Below are positions 17,525 through 28,341 of a stretch of DNA of 37,215 nucleotides, piece by piece (within the stretch, counting starts at the first letter, position 1; each line of letters starts with the position of its first letter). The notes below the pieces were generated by a model. The model was not told where the DNA came from. It ran no database searches and saw only the letters and a program-made list of their open reading frames with translations. A program made the position numbers and the translations under genes. The stretch comes from Rhodospirillaceae bacterium (GTDB taxonomy: Bacteria; Pseudomonadota; Alphaproteobacteria; Kiloniellales; DSM-21159): assembly GCA_029265995.1 (NCBI GenBank), contig JAJUFM010000016.1:1-37215 (forward strand), given 5' to 3'.

Positions 17525-19531
17525 TCAGGCTGACGTACCCGAGGGGGAAGTCGACTCCTTGCGCTTTCCGCCCAGCGGTCGTTCGAGCAAGGGAGGGGCC
17601 GGCGGCAGGCCGGTGACTTCGAGGATCTCCTCCTCGTTGAGAGACTCCCGCTCCATCAAAGCCGCGACCAGGGCATCGAGCTGCCTGCGGTGTTCCTGGA
17701 GCAAACGCTTGGCTTCCTCATGGCACTCGTGAATGATCCGCGCCACCTCGACGTCGATCAAGGCGGCCGTTTCGTCACTGTAGGGGCGAGGCCCGATCCC
17801 CGTGGGGCTGCCGCCGACCCAGGTGTTCTGGCGCGGCGCAAACTGGATCATACCCAGCTTGTCGCTCATGCCCCAGCGCGTCACCATCTGCCGCGCGACG
17901 CCCGTCGCCTGCTCAATGTCGTTTTCTGCCCCGGTGGTGCGGGTGCCATAGACCACCTCCTCCGCCGCTCGGCCGCCAAGCATGCCGATAATTCGGGCCC
18001 GCAGGTAATCCTCCGGATAGTTGTAGCGGTCGGTTTGCGGGCGCTGGTAGGTGACGCCGAGGGCCTGGCCGCGCGGTACGATGGTGACCCGGTGGACCGG
18101 GTCGGCGCCGGGAACGACGAGTCCAAGAATCGCATGTCCGCCCTCGTGATAGGCTATGCGTTCACGATCCGCGTCACTGAGGATGATGGGGCGCTCAGGC
18201 CCCAGCACGATCTTTTCCAGTGACTCGATGAAGTCCGTGTGGTGAACCTTGTCCTGCCCGCGCCGCGCCGCCAGCAGAGCGGCTTCATTGACCAGGTTCT
18301 TGATGTCGGCACCGGTGACCCCCGGAGTAACCTGGGCCAGGTCATCGAGATCCACATCCTCAGCCAGCGGAACCTTGCGGGTGTGAATTTTCATGATGGC
18401 TTCCCGCCCCTTCTTGTCCGGCGGGTTCACGACCACACGCCGGTCGAAGCGACCGGCGCGCAGCAGGGCCTTGTCGAGGACATCCGGCTGGTTGGTCGCT
18501 GCCAGGACGATGATACCCTCGCGGCTCGAGAAGCCGTCCATCTCCGACAGGATCTGATTGAGCGTTTGTTCCTGCTCGCTGGCGCCGCCGAGAACCGACT
18601 GGCCACGGGCGCGCCCGATGGAATCGATCTCGTCAATAAAGATGATGGCCGGGGCGTGCTTGCGCGCTTCCGCGAAGAGGTCGCGCACCCGGGCCGCACC
18701 CACACCGACGATCATCTCGACGAACTCGGACCCGCTCATCGAGAAGAAGGGCACCTCCGCTTCGCCGGCGACCGCCCGCGCGAGCAGCGTCTTGCCGGTA
18801 CCGGGCGGGCCGACAAGCATCACACCCTTGGGGGCCGTCCCGCCGAGCCGCGTATACTTCTCCGGGTTCTTGAGGAAATCGACCACCTCGGCCAGTTCCT
18901 GCACGGCTTCGTCAATGCCGGCGACGTCATCGAAGGAAACCTTGCTATCCGTTTCCTTGTCGAAGCGCCGCGCCCGGCTCCTGCCCATGCCGGTGATGTT
19001 GCCGAACATGCCGCCACCCTGCTTGGCCGCGCGGCGAATCATCCAGACCCACAGGCCGATGATCAGGAGCGCGGGGCCGAAGCTCCACAGCAACGTGGCG
19101 AGCAAGCTGCTTCCCGTTTCGATCGGGGTGGCGCGGATATCCACCCCCTTCTCGATCATCTCGGTCTCCAGGCCGGGGTCGGCAAAGGACGGAAGCAGAG
19201 TGGTGAAAGTCGACACCTGCACCGGCTCGCCGCGCGATCCCTCTGCGGAGGTTTCGGGAGGCGTCCAGGAGATCGGGGACTTGAAGCGCCCTTCGAGCTC
19301 GCCGCCTCTGGCGTGAACCGCCTCCACATTGTCAGCGGTCAACTGGGCCCTGAAGGTCGTGTAGGAAATCGGAACAGGATCTTCCGGATCGGGCAGAAAC
19401 AGGCTGCTGATTAGGTAGTTCGCCACCAGCAGGACCAGGAAGAAGATCAGGATACGCCCCGGAGGAACGATGTCCTTCCCGTTGTTGTCTTTTCCTGGAA
19501 GTTTCGAGCCCTGCTTTCTGCTGCCCGCCAT
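17525..19531 (-). CDS. ftsH: ATP-dependent zinc metalloprotease FtsH, accessory-type copy
   Basis: 668 residues, ATG 19531 with GGGGGAG just upstream. Two helices (27-46 and 142-165) flank a periplasmic domain. Then the AAA module: Walker A GPPGTGKT (241-248), Walker B IIFIDEID (about 297-303), and the second region of homology [21 protein letters not shown]. The peptidase site is HEGGH (462-466), where most FtsH have HEAGH; the zinc and catalytic residues are kept, and [10 protein letters not shown] provides the third ligand. The tail is rich in Pro, Lys and Ser. The protein degrades membrane and short-lived cytoplasmic proteins. The usual neighbours tilS and folP are missing, so this is probably a second FtsH, not the housekeeping one. 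Confidence 0.94.
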   Translation of the reverse strand: MAGSRKQGSKLPGKDNNGKDIVPPGRILIFFLVLLVANYLISSLFLPDPEDPVPISYTTFRAQLTADNVEAVHARGGELEGRFKSPISWTPPETSAEGSRGEPVQVSTFTTLLPSFADPGLETEMIEKGVDIRATPIETGSSLLATLLWSFGPALLIIGLWVWMIRRAAKQGGGMFGNITGMGRSRARRFDKETDSKVSFDDVAGIDEAVQELAEVVDFLKNPEKYTRLGGTAPKGVMLVGPPGTGKTLLARAVAGEAEVPFFSMSGSEFVEMIVGVGAARVRDLFAEARKHAPAIIFIDEIDSIGRARGQSVLGGASEQEQTLNQILSEMDGFSSREGIIVLAATNQPDVLDKALLRAGRFDRRVVVNPPDKKGREAIMKIHTRKVPLAEDVDLDDLAQVTPGVTGADIKNLVNEAALLAARRGQDKVHHTDFIESLEKIVLGPERPIILSDADRERIAYHEGGHAILGLVVPGADPVHRVTIVPRGQALGVTYQRPQTDRYNYPEDYLRARIIGMLGGRAAEEVVYGTRTTGAENDIEQATGVARQMVTRWGMSDKLGMIQFAPRQNTWVGGSPTGIGPRPYSDETAALIDVEVARIIHECHEEAKRLLQEHRRQLDALVAALMERESLNEEEILEVTGLPPAPPLLERPLGGKRKESTSPSGTSA

Positions 19532-19782
19532 CGGCTCCCCCTCTAACGCTACTGAAGTGGCATTCCTGGTCGTGACCTCGATTGCTCAACGGCGCCAACC
19601 TCACGGGTTTTGGTCAGGAAGCACCGGCGCCCGGCGGTCAGCATAGCATGTACGCTTAAGGCAGAGGCCTAAACCTTCGAACTGGAGCGGATCGCCATCG
19701 CACTCGCGCGTCAGCTCTTGCTCCGGCGCGCAGGCCCCGCCATCCTGTCATGCTTCCAGTTCCAAAATGAAGGGCCTCGTGG

Positions 19783-20286
19783 ATGTGGACCAGAAGAGTT
19801 CTGACCGGCGTAGTAGTGCTAAGCCTTTCGGCCTGCTCTTCCTTGCCTTGGGAGCAGGAAGCAGAGCAACGCGGTGATGAAGGTGTCGTCGGGAAGCCGG
19901 GGACCGAATGGGAAGAAGAGCGGCAGGCCGAAATTCAGGCGGAGGTGTCTGAAGGGCCCTGGGAGGAGGCTCGGGCGCGGGGCGCAGAGATCCGGGCTAT
20001 CGGGCAGGAACCGGGCTGGTGGCTGGAGGTTCGTCAGGACGGAACCCTGATGCTCGCGAGCGACTATGGCACGCGTCGACAGGTGTTTGAACGACCGCGC
20101 TCGCAAATCGCCGAGAATGGAGCTGAGCAGTTCCACGTTGCCGAAGCCGGCGTGCTGGTCACCATCACCGACCAGTTTTGTGAAGATGTGATGAGCGGCG
20201 AGAACATGCCTCTCACGGTAGTGGTAGAGACACCAGACGAACGGCTGGAGGGCTGCGGGCGTCGCCTGGTAGAAGCGAGCGACTAG
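19783..20286 (+). CDS. COG3650-like outer-envelope lipoprotein
   Basis: 167 residues, ATG 19783; the ribosome site is poor. A type II signal peptide ends in the lipobox LSAC (Cys18), followed by SS, which favours the outer membrane. A charged Glu-rich linker (24-60) leads to a small beta domain: ARGAEIRAIGQEPGWWLEVRQDG, DYGTRRQVFE, then VLVTITDQFCEDVMSGENMP and a GCGR end. This order matches the COG3650 lipoprotein domain, in which the two Cys near the end may form a disulfide. Function unknown. It is divergent from ftsH across 251 bp in which I see no clear promoter. Confidence 0.75.
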   Translation: MWTRRVLTGVVVLSLSACSSLPWEQEAEQRGDEGVVGKPGTEWEEERQAEIQAEVSEGPWEEARARGAEIRAIGQEPGWWLEVRQDGTLMLASDYGTRRQVFERPRSQIAENGAEQFHVAEAGVLVTITDQFCEDVMSGENMPLTVVVETPDERLEGCGRRLVEASD

Positions 20287-20289
20287 GGG

Positions 20290-20517
20290 TCAGCCGGCGG
20301 CCAGATGATGGGGCCCGCCTGCTGCCCCACCCCGGCGCCGCTCGAGAAAACTCCAGAATCGCTCGTGGAAAAAGTAGGCAACGGTATTCGCCATGGGCTC
20401 GATCAGCGCGACCCCCGTCGCGATCGGCACCGAGCCGGTCAAGAGGTAGACAACCCCAAAGGCCACGGTGAAATGCACCATGGCATAGCTCAATGTCTTC
20501 AACAGATCGCGCCGCAT
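20290..20517 (-). CDS. DUF2061 small membrane protein
   Basis: 75 residues from ATG 20517, chosen because GGAGGG lies four bases upstream; an in-frame start at 20544 has no ribosome site. The sequence RRDLLKTLSYAMVHFTVAFG, then ALIEPMANTVAYFFHERFW is the complete DUF2061 domain with two helices. The function of the family is unknown. Its 3' end nearly touches the stop of the convergent lipoprotein gene (3-bp gap). Confidence 0.85.
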   Translation of the reverse strand: MRRDLLKTLSYAMVHFTVAFGVVYLLTGSVPIATGVALIEPMANTVAYFFHERFWSFLERRRGGAAGGPHHLAAG

Positions 20518-20760
20518 GACGCCCTCCACTAGATGGTATTGCAACTTATTCTCAATATAAGGAACGACCCTGGCGCCTTCAAGGCCTCCCGGCTGAACCC
20601 ATCACTGATAATAATGTAATGCGGCTTGGTGGGAGCGCGTTCCGAAGTGCGGACCCCCTCCAGTCAGGCGCCGCCACTGCTGGAGCGGAGCAACCTCCCC
20701 TGTCGCAGACAGGAGCGCGCGCTACTGCCGACCCCCAAGGGCCAGAAGGCTTTTTTTGCC

Positions 20761-22914
<2,154 letters not shown>

Positions 22915-23109
22915 GGCTTTTCGCATCCCGGATAGAGCTGTTACCCACGGATATAAGCAGCTAGAGGCCCAAGTGTCCAACGGTGGCGCGGCCTGGGGTT
23001 GCGCGACGGAGGCGCCTTACGCACCCTTGTTCAAATGCCCAAGGTCGGAGCTGGTGTGGCGCTCCAAGGCAAGAGGCGCCGCCGTGTAACCGAGCTCACC
23101 CAGCTTGTC

Positions 23110-24006
23110 TTACCAGCGGAAGACTGGAAGCGTTGCCACGGGCTGCTGCTCATCTGCGGTGAAGAGACGCGCCAGTTTGTCGGGGTCAGGCCGCTCGCCC
23201 TCCTCGATGCCAAGGGCTTCTGCGTGGATGCCTCCAGCAATCAAGACGCCATCGATGCCGGAAGCCTGGGCGCCGGCGATATCGGTCCGCAAGGAATCTC
23301 CAACGGCCGCAATCCGCTCCCGCGGAACACCGTCGAGCGCCTTGAAGCAGGTTTCGTAGATCGAGCGGTGGGGCTTGCCGTGATAGCGGACGGGCGCACC
23401 CAGCGCTTCGTAACGCGCGGCCAGGGCGCCGGCGCAGATTTCCCGCTTGCCGCCGCGGATGACTTCCAGATCCGGGTTGGCGCAGATCATCGGCAGGCCG
23501 AGCGCGGCCGCAGCCTCCAGCTCTCTGCCATAGGTGTCGATCGTATCCTCGGCCATATGCGCGCCGGTGTTCAGGACGAAATCTGCCTGCTCGAGGCTGT
23601 CGACGAAATCGAGATCCAGGCCCTCGCGCATCCCCCGATCCCGATCCGGGCCGAAGTGGAAACACCGGCGTCCTAGATCGCGGTAGAAGTCGTCCGGGCG
23701 CGTCGCCAGATGCTGCCAGGTGTCCTCGCCCGAGGAGTGCACCTTGTCGTAGAAGCGCGGCTCGATGCCCATCTCATTCATCCGAGCCTCAACTTCGGCG
23801 GCGCGGCGCGGGGCGTTGGAGAGCACGACGATGCGCTTGCCGTTGCGATGAAGCTCATCCAGGCACTCCAGCGCATGAGGGAAAGCGGCGACACCATCGT
23901 GGAGCACGCCCCAAAGGTCGCAAATGAGGGCGTCATAGCGCTCGGCGAGGGAGGCGAAGCCGTCGAGAACGAGGGGCGCCCCCCGAGAAGAATCTGTCTG
24001 TGTCAT
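23110..24006 (-). CDS. TIGR01459-family HAD-type hydrolase (class IIA, NagD-like)
   Basis: 298 residues from ATG 24006, preceded by AGG at usable spacing; longer starts at 24024 and 24042 are possible. Motif I is DALICDLWGVLHDG, with Trp where most HADs have Asp at the second catalytic position plus one, as in this family. Motif II is VVLSNAPRR, then a C2-type cap, YHGKPHRSIYE as motif III and VGDSLRTDIAGAQASG as motif IV. It should remove phosphate from a small molecule; the substrate is unknown. The family is found mainly in Alphaproteobacteria. It lies upstream of the mutase gene on the same strand, about 195 bp away. Confidence 0.88.
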   Translation of the reverse strand: MTQTDSSRGAPLVLDGFASLAERYDALICDLWGVLHDGVAAFPHALECLDELHRNGKRIVVLSNAPRRAAEVEARMNEMGIEPRFYDKVHSSGEDTWQHLATRPDDFYRDLGRRCFHFGPDRDRGMREGLDLDFVDSLEQADFVLNTGAHMAEDTIDTYGRELEAAAALGLPMICANPDLEVIRGGKREICAGALAARYEALGAPVRYHGKPHRSIYETCFKALDGVPRERIAAVGDSLRTDIAGAQASGIDGVLIAGGIHAEALGIEEGERPDPDKLARLFTADEQQPVATLPVFRW

Positions 24007-24140
24007 GGGCAGACCTATTGCCATAGGCGAGCCGGCAAGCAAAGCCGCATGCTACTCATCCCACTTGGCTGGTGGCGCCAACACCTTGCACTCCCTGTGT
24101 GCCGAGGGCTAGCTAGGCGGGAGCATTTGGGAGCAGAGAT

Positions 24141-24488
24141 ATGCCGGTTACCATCTACCACAACCCGCGTTGCAGCAAATCACGGCAAACCCTGAAGCTG
24201 CTGCAGGACAAGGGAGTCGAGCCCCGTATCGTGGAATACCTGCAGACGCCGCCGGACGCTGAAACCCTGCGTCGCCTGATCGCCCTGCTGGGCATCAGCC
24301 CGCGCGACCTGCTGCGCCGCAAGGAGGCGCCTTACAAGGAGCTGAACCTCGCCGATCCCGAAAAAAGCGATGAGGAGATCATCGCGGCGATGACCCAGCA
24401 CCCTATTCTCATCGAGCGACCGATCGTGGTGAAGGACGAGCGCGCGGCCCTGGGGCGCCCCCCGGAACAAGTGCTCGACATACTTTGA
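24141..24488 (+). CDS. arsC: ArsC-type (glutaredoxin-dependent) arsenate reductase or YfgD-like protein
   Basis: 115 residues, ATG 24141 after GGGAGCAGAGAT. The thioredoxin-fold start VTIYHNPRCSKSRQTLKLL contains the catalytic Cys11, and LIERPIVV with DERAALGRPPEQVLDIL closes the fold as in ArsC. The E. coli plasmid enzyme reduces arsenate with glutaredoxin; the short chromosomal homologues (YfgD type) are less well characterised. No arsB, acr3 or arsR is nearby, so arsenic detoxification is not shown by context. Divergent from the HAD gene. Confidence 0.88.
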   Translation: MPVTIYHNPRCSKSRQTLKLLQDKGVEPRIVEYLQTPPDAETLRRLIALLGISPRDLLRRKEAPYKELNLADPEKSDEEIIAAMTQHPILIERPIVVKDERAALGRPPEQVLDIL

Positions 24489-24503
24489 AGCCTGTCGCTT
24501 GGC

Positions 24504-25403
24504 TCAGCGTCCGCCAGGCATTGGAAACCCGCTCGACGCAGGGGCAGGTTCAGCGGATCGCGGGCGCTGTCCACCGTTGACAAGAGGTCGCGGGGCAGGA
24601 GCTCCTGAACTTGAGACTGGAGCGGCAGGCGCTCTCGCGCCAGCTGGTAGAGGAAAGGCTCCAGCAGGGGCCGGGCTACTGGCGCTCCCAGTATAGCTGG
24701 CGGCTGGCGCAGCTGACGGACGCTCTTGAACCGGCGGCGCCACCCCCATCATGGAGAGGCCGCCGAGCGGTAGTACACCAGTGTCAGGCCGCACCAGCCC
24801 CTGGTCGAACGCCATCAGGAGGCTATCGACCGAGGGGTCTCCGCCGGCACAAAGGCGATACTCCATCTCCAACCGCCGCAGGTGAGGCGGCAGGGTCCCG
24901 CTACTTGAATCCTGTACCTGCCAGGCGAGAACACAGCGGTCACTCCCATGCTGTGCCGTCGCATAGTAGTAGGGCCCGTAACGGTTCCGACGCGGCTCTC
25001 GAACGATTTCGACCCGAAGCCCTGGAAACTCCTCTCTCAGTCGGCGCGGCACAGAACGATCGGTGTAATTGGTGGGAGAGAGGCTTTGCCCTAGGGAGAA
25101 AAGTTCGCTCACATCCATGGGTCGGGCAAGAAAGCGCAGGGACAAGTAGGACTCGCCCGGGATGACGCTGGAGCTGCGCAAAGCGGTACGCTGCTCGATC
25201 GCGTTGTCCCAAGACTTTTTCCAGCTGCCCACGACGAGGTCTTCCGTGCCGGTCGGCATCACGAACAAGGAGTCAGGCTCCGACACCGCGCGCCATTGAT
25301 AGGCACCCATCCGCTCGCCCAGCGTTTGCGGCGGACCGGACTGGCAGGCGGCCAGGGCGAGAGGTAGCAAAAGAAGCGCAAGAAGATGGCGGAGCATCAT
25401 CAT
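24504..25403 (-). CDS. bcsN: Cellulose biosynthesis lipoprotein BcsN
   Basis: 299 residues. The start ATG 25403 overlaps the stop of the TPR gene in ATGA form. A type II signal peptide ends at the lipobox LAAC (Cys19). The central domain (about 25-200) has VVGSWKKSWDNAIEQRTALRSS and PGESYLSLRF, features of the BcsN family of alphaproteobacterial cellulose operons. The last 80 residues are low-complexity, rich in Pro, Ala and Ser, probably a flexible periplasmic arm. Its exact role is not known; it is presumed to aid cellulose export or assembly in the envelope. It ends 15 bp from the stop of arsC, convergent, with no clear terminator. Confidence 0.85.
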   Translation of the reverse strand: MMMLRHLLALLLLPLALAACQSGPPQTLGERMGAYQWRAVSEPDSLFVMPTGTEDLVVGSWKKSWDNAIEQRTALRSSSVIPGESYLSLRFLARPMDVSELFSLGQSLSPTNYTDRSVPRRLREEFPGLRVEIVREPRRNRYGPYYYATAQHGSDRCVLAWQVQDSSSGTLPPHLRRLEMEYRLCAGGDPSVDSLLMAFDQGLVRPDTGVLPLGGLSMMGVAPPVQERPSAAPAASYTGSASSPAPAGAFPLPAGARAPAAPVSSSGAPAPRPLVNGGQRPRSAEPAPASSGFPMPGGR

Positions 25404-27322
25404 TTCAACTCTCGCTGACGCAGCAGCTGCAAGGCCGAACGGGAATCGTGAGTGCTGTACTGTCGGTCGAGCCTATCGAAGGTCTCACGCGCCCTCTGAT
25501 ACTGGTTGGAGTTGTAGTAGGCCCAGCCCCGCACGATGCCGAGATCGTAAGGCAGCGGCATCAGACGGGCGTGCACTTCGATGAGCCGCAGCGCGTGAAG
25601 GTAATCACCGTTTTCATAGGCGGCCAGCGCCTTGGCCGCGAGCGCTTGGGCTAGAAGCTCGTTCTTCTGCTCGGCTGGCAAGGGAAGACCTCGCATCTCA
25701 TGAAAGGCTTCCTCGACCAGTCCGCGTTGCAACAGGCTGAGGAGGTACCCGTGAGCCGCCTGTGCATAGCGCGCTTGACCAGACGATTGCTCCATCAAGC
25801 TGCGGAAAAGCTCCATGGCTTCAGCTGTGCGTTCTGCCTCCAGAAGGCACCAGCCGCGGATTTCTCGCTCTCCCGCTGAAAGCTGCGCCCCATCGGTGAG
25901 CCGCAGGCAGCGCGCGATCTCTCCTCGCTCCAGCGCCACGGCGGCAGGGCTTGTGCCACCTCCGGATGCCTGCATCTCGCGAATGCGCGACGAACGGGAC
26001 GCCCAGGCGGATGCCAGTTGATTGAAGGCTTCGGTGTTGCCCTGGCGCTGCAAGACGACGGCTAGACCCACAGCGGCGTTTTCATTCTCGCGCCAGGCCA
26101 GCGATTGCCGGAACCAGGCCTCCGCTGCCGTAACATCCTCCATTTCCAGCGCCGCCCAACCGAGAGCCTGCGCCACCGTCGCATCCCGACTGCGATCCGC
26201 ATAGGCCGCCAGGCGTCCTGCCACTTCCAGATTTACCGGCCGGCCGCGCCCGCCAAGGCGTTGGGTCAGCAGACCGATATAGCTGCGGTAAACCGCGGGC
26301 GATGACCCGGCATGTTCTGCTGCGAGGCGCTCTGCTTCACTGGTGCGCCCCAAGCGCATCAGCGCTTGTACGCGCCCCTCGATCGCGGAGGTCCCTGCTC
26401 CCCACTGGTGGGCGAGGCTGAACCAGTTTTCGGCCGGCTGCCAGTCACGCTGCCCGGCGTAATACCAGCCGAGGTTCAGAGCGGCCTCGGCATCCTGGGC
26501 ACTGCGTGCTTGCTCCTCCAGTGTCGAGAGCAACTGGGGTGCGAGAGGTTGGTCGCCAGATAGGCCTTCCGCCAAGCGCCCGCGTTGCAGCGCTGCACGC
26601 GCTGCCGCCGCCTCCTCATTATCGGCCAGGCGCTGCTCGACCAGCTGGTCAAGCGGCAGCAGACGCTGATCGTCGAGCACTTCGCTCGCCTTCTGCAGGG
26701 TGGCGATCAGGATATTGGGCTCGTCACAGGTAGCCAGGATGCTTCGATAAACCTCTGCACCGGCGTCCGGCTGTTCGCTGCGGACATAGGCTTCGGCAAT
26801 GATCCAGGCATTATCCACCCGTTCGCAGCTTGAAAGTGCCGGTTGCGCCTGGGCAATCTCGATCACCCGCCGCCACTGTTGGTGTTCCGCCGCATTGCGC
26901 AGACGCTGGTGGGCTTCTGCGAGTTCGAGCTGACTCAGCAATTCGGCCGAAGCTTCCCAGCCCGGCGTCTCCTGCTCCAGGTCGGCGATGGCCTCGCGCA
27001 GCTCCGCATAGCGACCTTCGGCGAAGAGCTGCCAAAGGGGGCCCTCATCGAAGCCGCCGGCCCCTTCAGGATCGAAGAGGTCTTCCGGCGGCTGCCAGCT
27101 GGGATGCTCCGCTCGCAGTCGGCGTATTTCGGCCTCCAGCCGGTCCAGATCGCGATTGCGGGCGTAGTAGCGGAGCGCGCTCTCATCCACGACGGGCTGC
27201 GTGGCTGCCGATTCCCCGCTTTCGTCACTCTCCTGCGCCAGCGCATGCGAAGCCTGGAGCAACGGGGTAGCATAGATGGTCGCTGCTCCCAAAAGCAGAC
27301 AAAGCGACAGGCGTTTCAGCAT
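25400..27322 (-). CDS. Periplasmic TPR protein of the cellulose operon (BcsK-like, no barrel)
   Basis: 640 residues, ATG 27322, overlapping the end of bcsZ by seven bases. Signal peptide 1-29 ends in SHALAQ. The mature protein is helical and Ala/Glu/Leu-rich with several degenerate TPR units, for example AEAALNLGWYYAGQRDWQPAENWFSLA, QALGWAALEMEDVTAAEAWFRQS and YDLGIVRGWAYYNSNQYQRARETFDRL. It lacks the roughly 350-residue C-terminal beta-barrel of BcsC, so it cannot itself form the outer-membrane pore. In operons of this type a TPR protein stands in place of BcsC. It probably scaffolds the nascent chain or partner proteins in the periplasm. Confidence 0.82.
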   Translation of the reverse strand: MLKRLSLCLLLGAATIYATPLLQASHALAQESDESGESAATQPVVDESALRYYARNRDLDRLEAEIRRLRAEHPSWQPPEDLFDPEGAGGFDEGPLWQLFAEGRYAELREAIADLEQETPGWEASAELLSQLELAEAHQRLRNAAEHQQWRRVIEIAQAQPALSSCERVDNAWIIAEAYVRSEQPDAGAEVYRSILATCDEPNILIATLQKASEVLDDQRLLPLDQLVEQRLADNEEAAAARAALQRGRLAEGLSGDQPLAPQLLSTLEEQARSAQDAEAALNLGWYYAGQRDWQPAENWFSLAHQWGAGTSAIEGRVQALMRLGRTSEAERLAAEHAGSSPAVYRSYIGLLTQRLGGRGRPVNLEVAGRLAAYADRSRDATVAQALGWAALEMEDVTAAEAWFRQSLAWRENENAAVGLAVVLQRQGNTEAFNQLASAWASRSSRIREMQASGGGTSPAAVALERGEIARCLRLTDGAQLSAGEREIRGWCLLEAERTAEAMELFRSLMEQSSGQARYAQAAHGYLLSLLQRGLVEEAFHEMRGLPLPAEQKNELLAQALAAKALAAYENGDYLHALRLIEVHARLMPLPYDLGIVRGWAYYNSNQYQRARETFDRLDRQYSTHDSRSALQLLRQRELK

Positions 27323-28341
27323 TCAGCGAGTCCCCGAGCCCGGAGCAGGTGAGAAAAAAGAAGCAAGGTCGCCGGATAGTAGAGGCTTTCCTCCGAAAGG
27401 AGGGGCAATTCCTGCAAACCCTCACAATTCAACAAAGAACGGAGAGCGCTAAACGCGGGATCCCCGTTGTATTCCACCTCGTCTGCATCGGCCAAGTCAT
27501 GAACGACGGGAAAGAGCGCACCTGCCGCGCCCCATTGCTTGGCAAAGGCCGCGAAAATGGTGCGCTCCTCTTCCTGAGCGAGACGCAGATAAAGCGGGAT
27601 GCGCAGGGCGTTGTAGCCGGACACCCAGTCGAAGCCCTCCGGCTGAACCAGCTCGCCTTCCTGAGTGACACCCACCCAATCAGGCAGGGCGTCGTATTCC
27701 TCGGCTGCCGCCTTCAAGAGCCGCAGCCCGCTGTCATAGAGAGCATCCCACTGAGGGTGAGGATCCACTTCCTGCAGTTTTTCTATGCTATGAAAGATCC
27801 AGTAAGAGGGATTGACGGTGTAGGCCTGCTCGTCGAGGAAGCCTTCTGCACCCGGCAGCAAGAGGGTGTAGCCGCCGGCTTCACGCAGCAAGTCCTCGCG
27901 GATCGTACGGGCGAGGAGCTGGGCTTGCTCCACATACTCCGCCCTACCCCACTTCTCCCCGGCAAGAGCCAGCGCGTGGGCGATCAGCAGGTCACCATCC
28001 GACGCATTGTTGATATCGCCGATCGGCGGGTTCTCGTCGGGATCGAAACGCCAGGCGGCAAGGCCGTCATCGCGCACCATCAGGTTATTGAGCGTCCAGC
28101 TCCATACGCGCGCAAACACCCCCGCATCCCCCAATTCTGCCGCAAGCAGCATGGCGTAGCCCTGGCCTTCGGAGTGGGAAATGCCGCCGTTGCCGTCGTC
28201 CACCACCCGGCCGGTCTGTCTGATGTGCCTCTCCTGATAGACCTCCCAGGAGGCCTGAAGACGTTCATCTTCCTGCGCGAAGACCGCCCCGGAACAGGCG
28301 ATCAGCAGAGCAAGAGCCGTTGGAATGCTAAACCAGGTCAC
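27316..28341 (-). CDS. bcsZ: Endo-beta-1,4-glucanase BcsZ, glycoside hydrolase family 8
   Basis: 341 residues. GTG 28341 overlaps the end of bcsB by 14 bases, so it probably relies on coupled translation. GH8 motifs are clear: ISHSEGQGYAMLLA with the acid Glu58, NNASDGDLLIAHALA with Asp115/Asp117, and WVSGYNALRIPLYLRLA. It trims cellulose chains in the periplasm and is needed for orderly synthesis in many bacteria. The signal peptide has a usual cleavage site (VFAQ, after residue 22) but also LIAC at residues 13-16, which could be a lipobox; the missing Lys/Arg at the N-terminus makes this uncertain. Confidence 0.93.
   Translation of the reverse strand: MTWFSIPTALALLIACSGAVFAQEDERLQASWEVYQERHIRQTGRVVDDGNGGISHSEGQGYAMLLAAELGDAGVFARVWSWTLNNLMVRDDGLAAWRFDPDENPPIGDINNASDGDLLIAHALALAGEKWGRAEYVEQAQLLARTIREDLLREAGGYTLLLPGAEGFLDEQAYTVNPSYWIFHSIEKLQEVDPHPQWDALYDSGLRLLKAAAEEYDALPDWVGVTQEGELVQPEGFDWVSGYNALRIPLYLRLAQEEERTIFAAFAKQWGAAGALFPVVHDLADADEVEYNGDPAFSALRSLLNCEGLQELPLLSEESLYYPATLLLFSHLLRARGLAEC

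Noticed and set aside
18239..19414. 391-residue open frame on the plus strand
   Set aside because: Antisense to ftsH, whose motifs are all present; a codon-composition artefact.
20737..20759. Short stem GCC-AGAA-GGC followed by seven T (plus strand), resembling an intrinsic terminator
   Set aside because: It points in the plus direction, but no plus-strand gene ends nearby (the last stops 450 bp upstream) and the stem has only three strong pairs.
22915..23109. Possible cobalamin riboswitch before the B12-dependent mutase
   Set aside because: The gap is only 195 bp and I see no B12-box-like conserved core; B12 riboswitches normally control cobalamin synthesis or uptake, not this enzyme.
24141..24488. 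An arsenic-resistance operon around arsC
   Set aside because: No efflux pump, ArsR repressor or ArsH/ArsM gene is adjacent; a lone arsC-like gene does not establish resistance.
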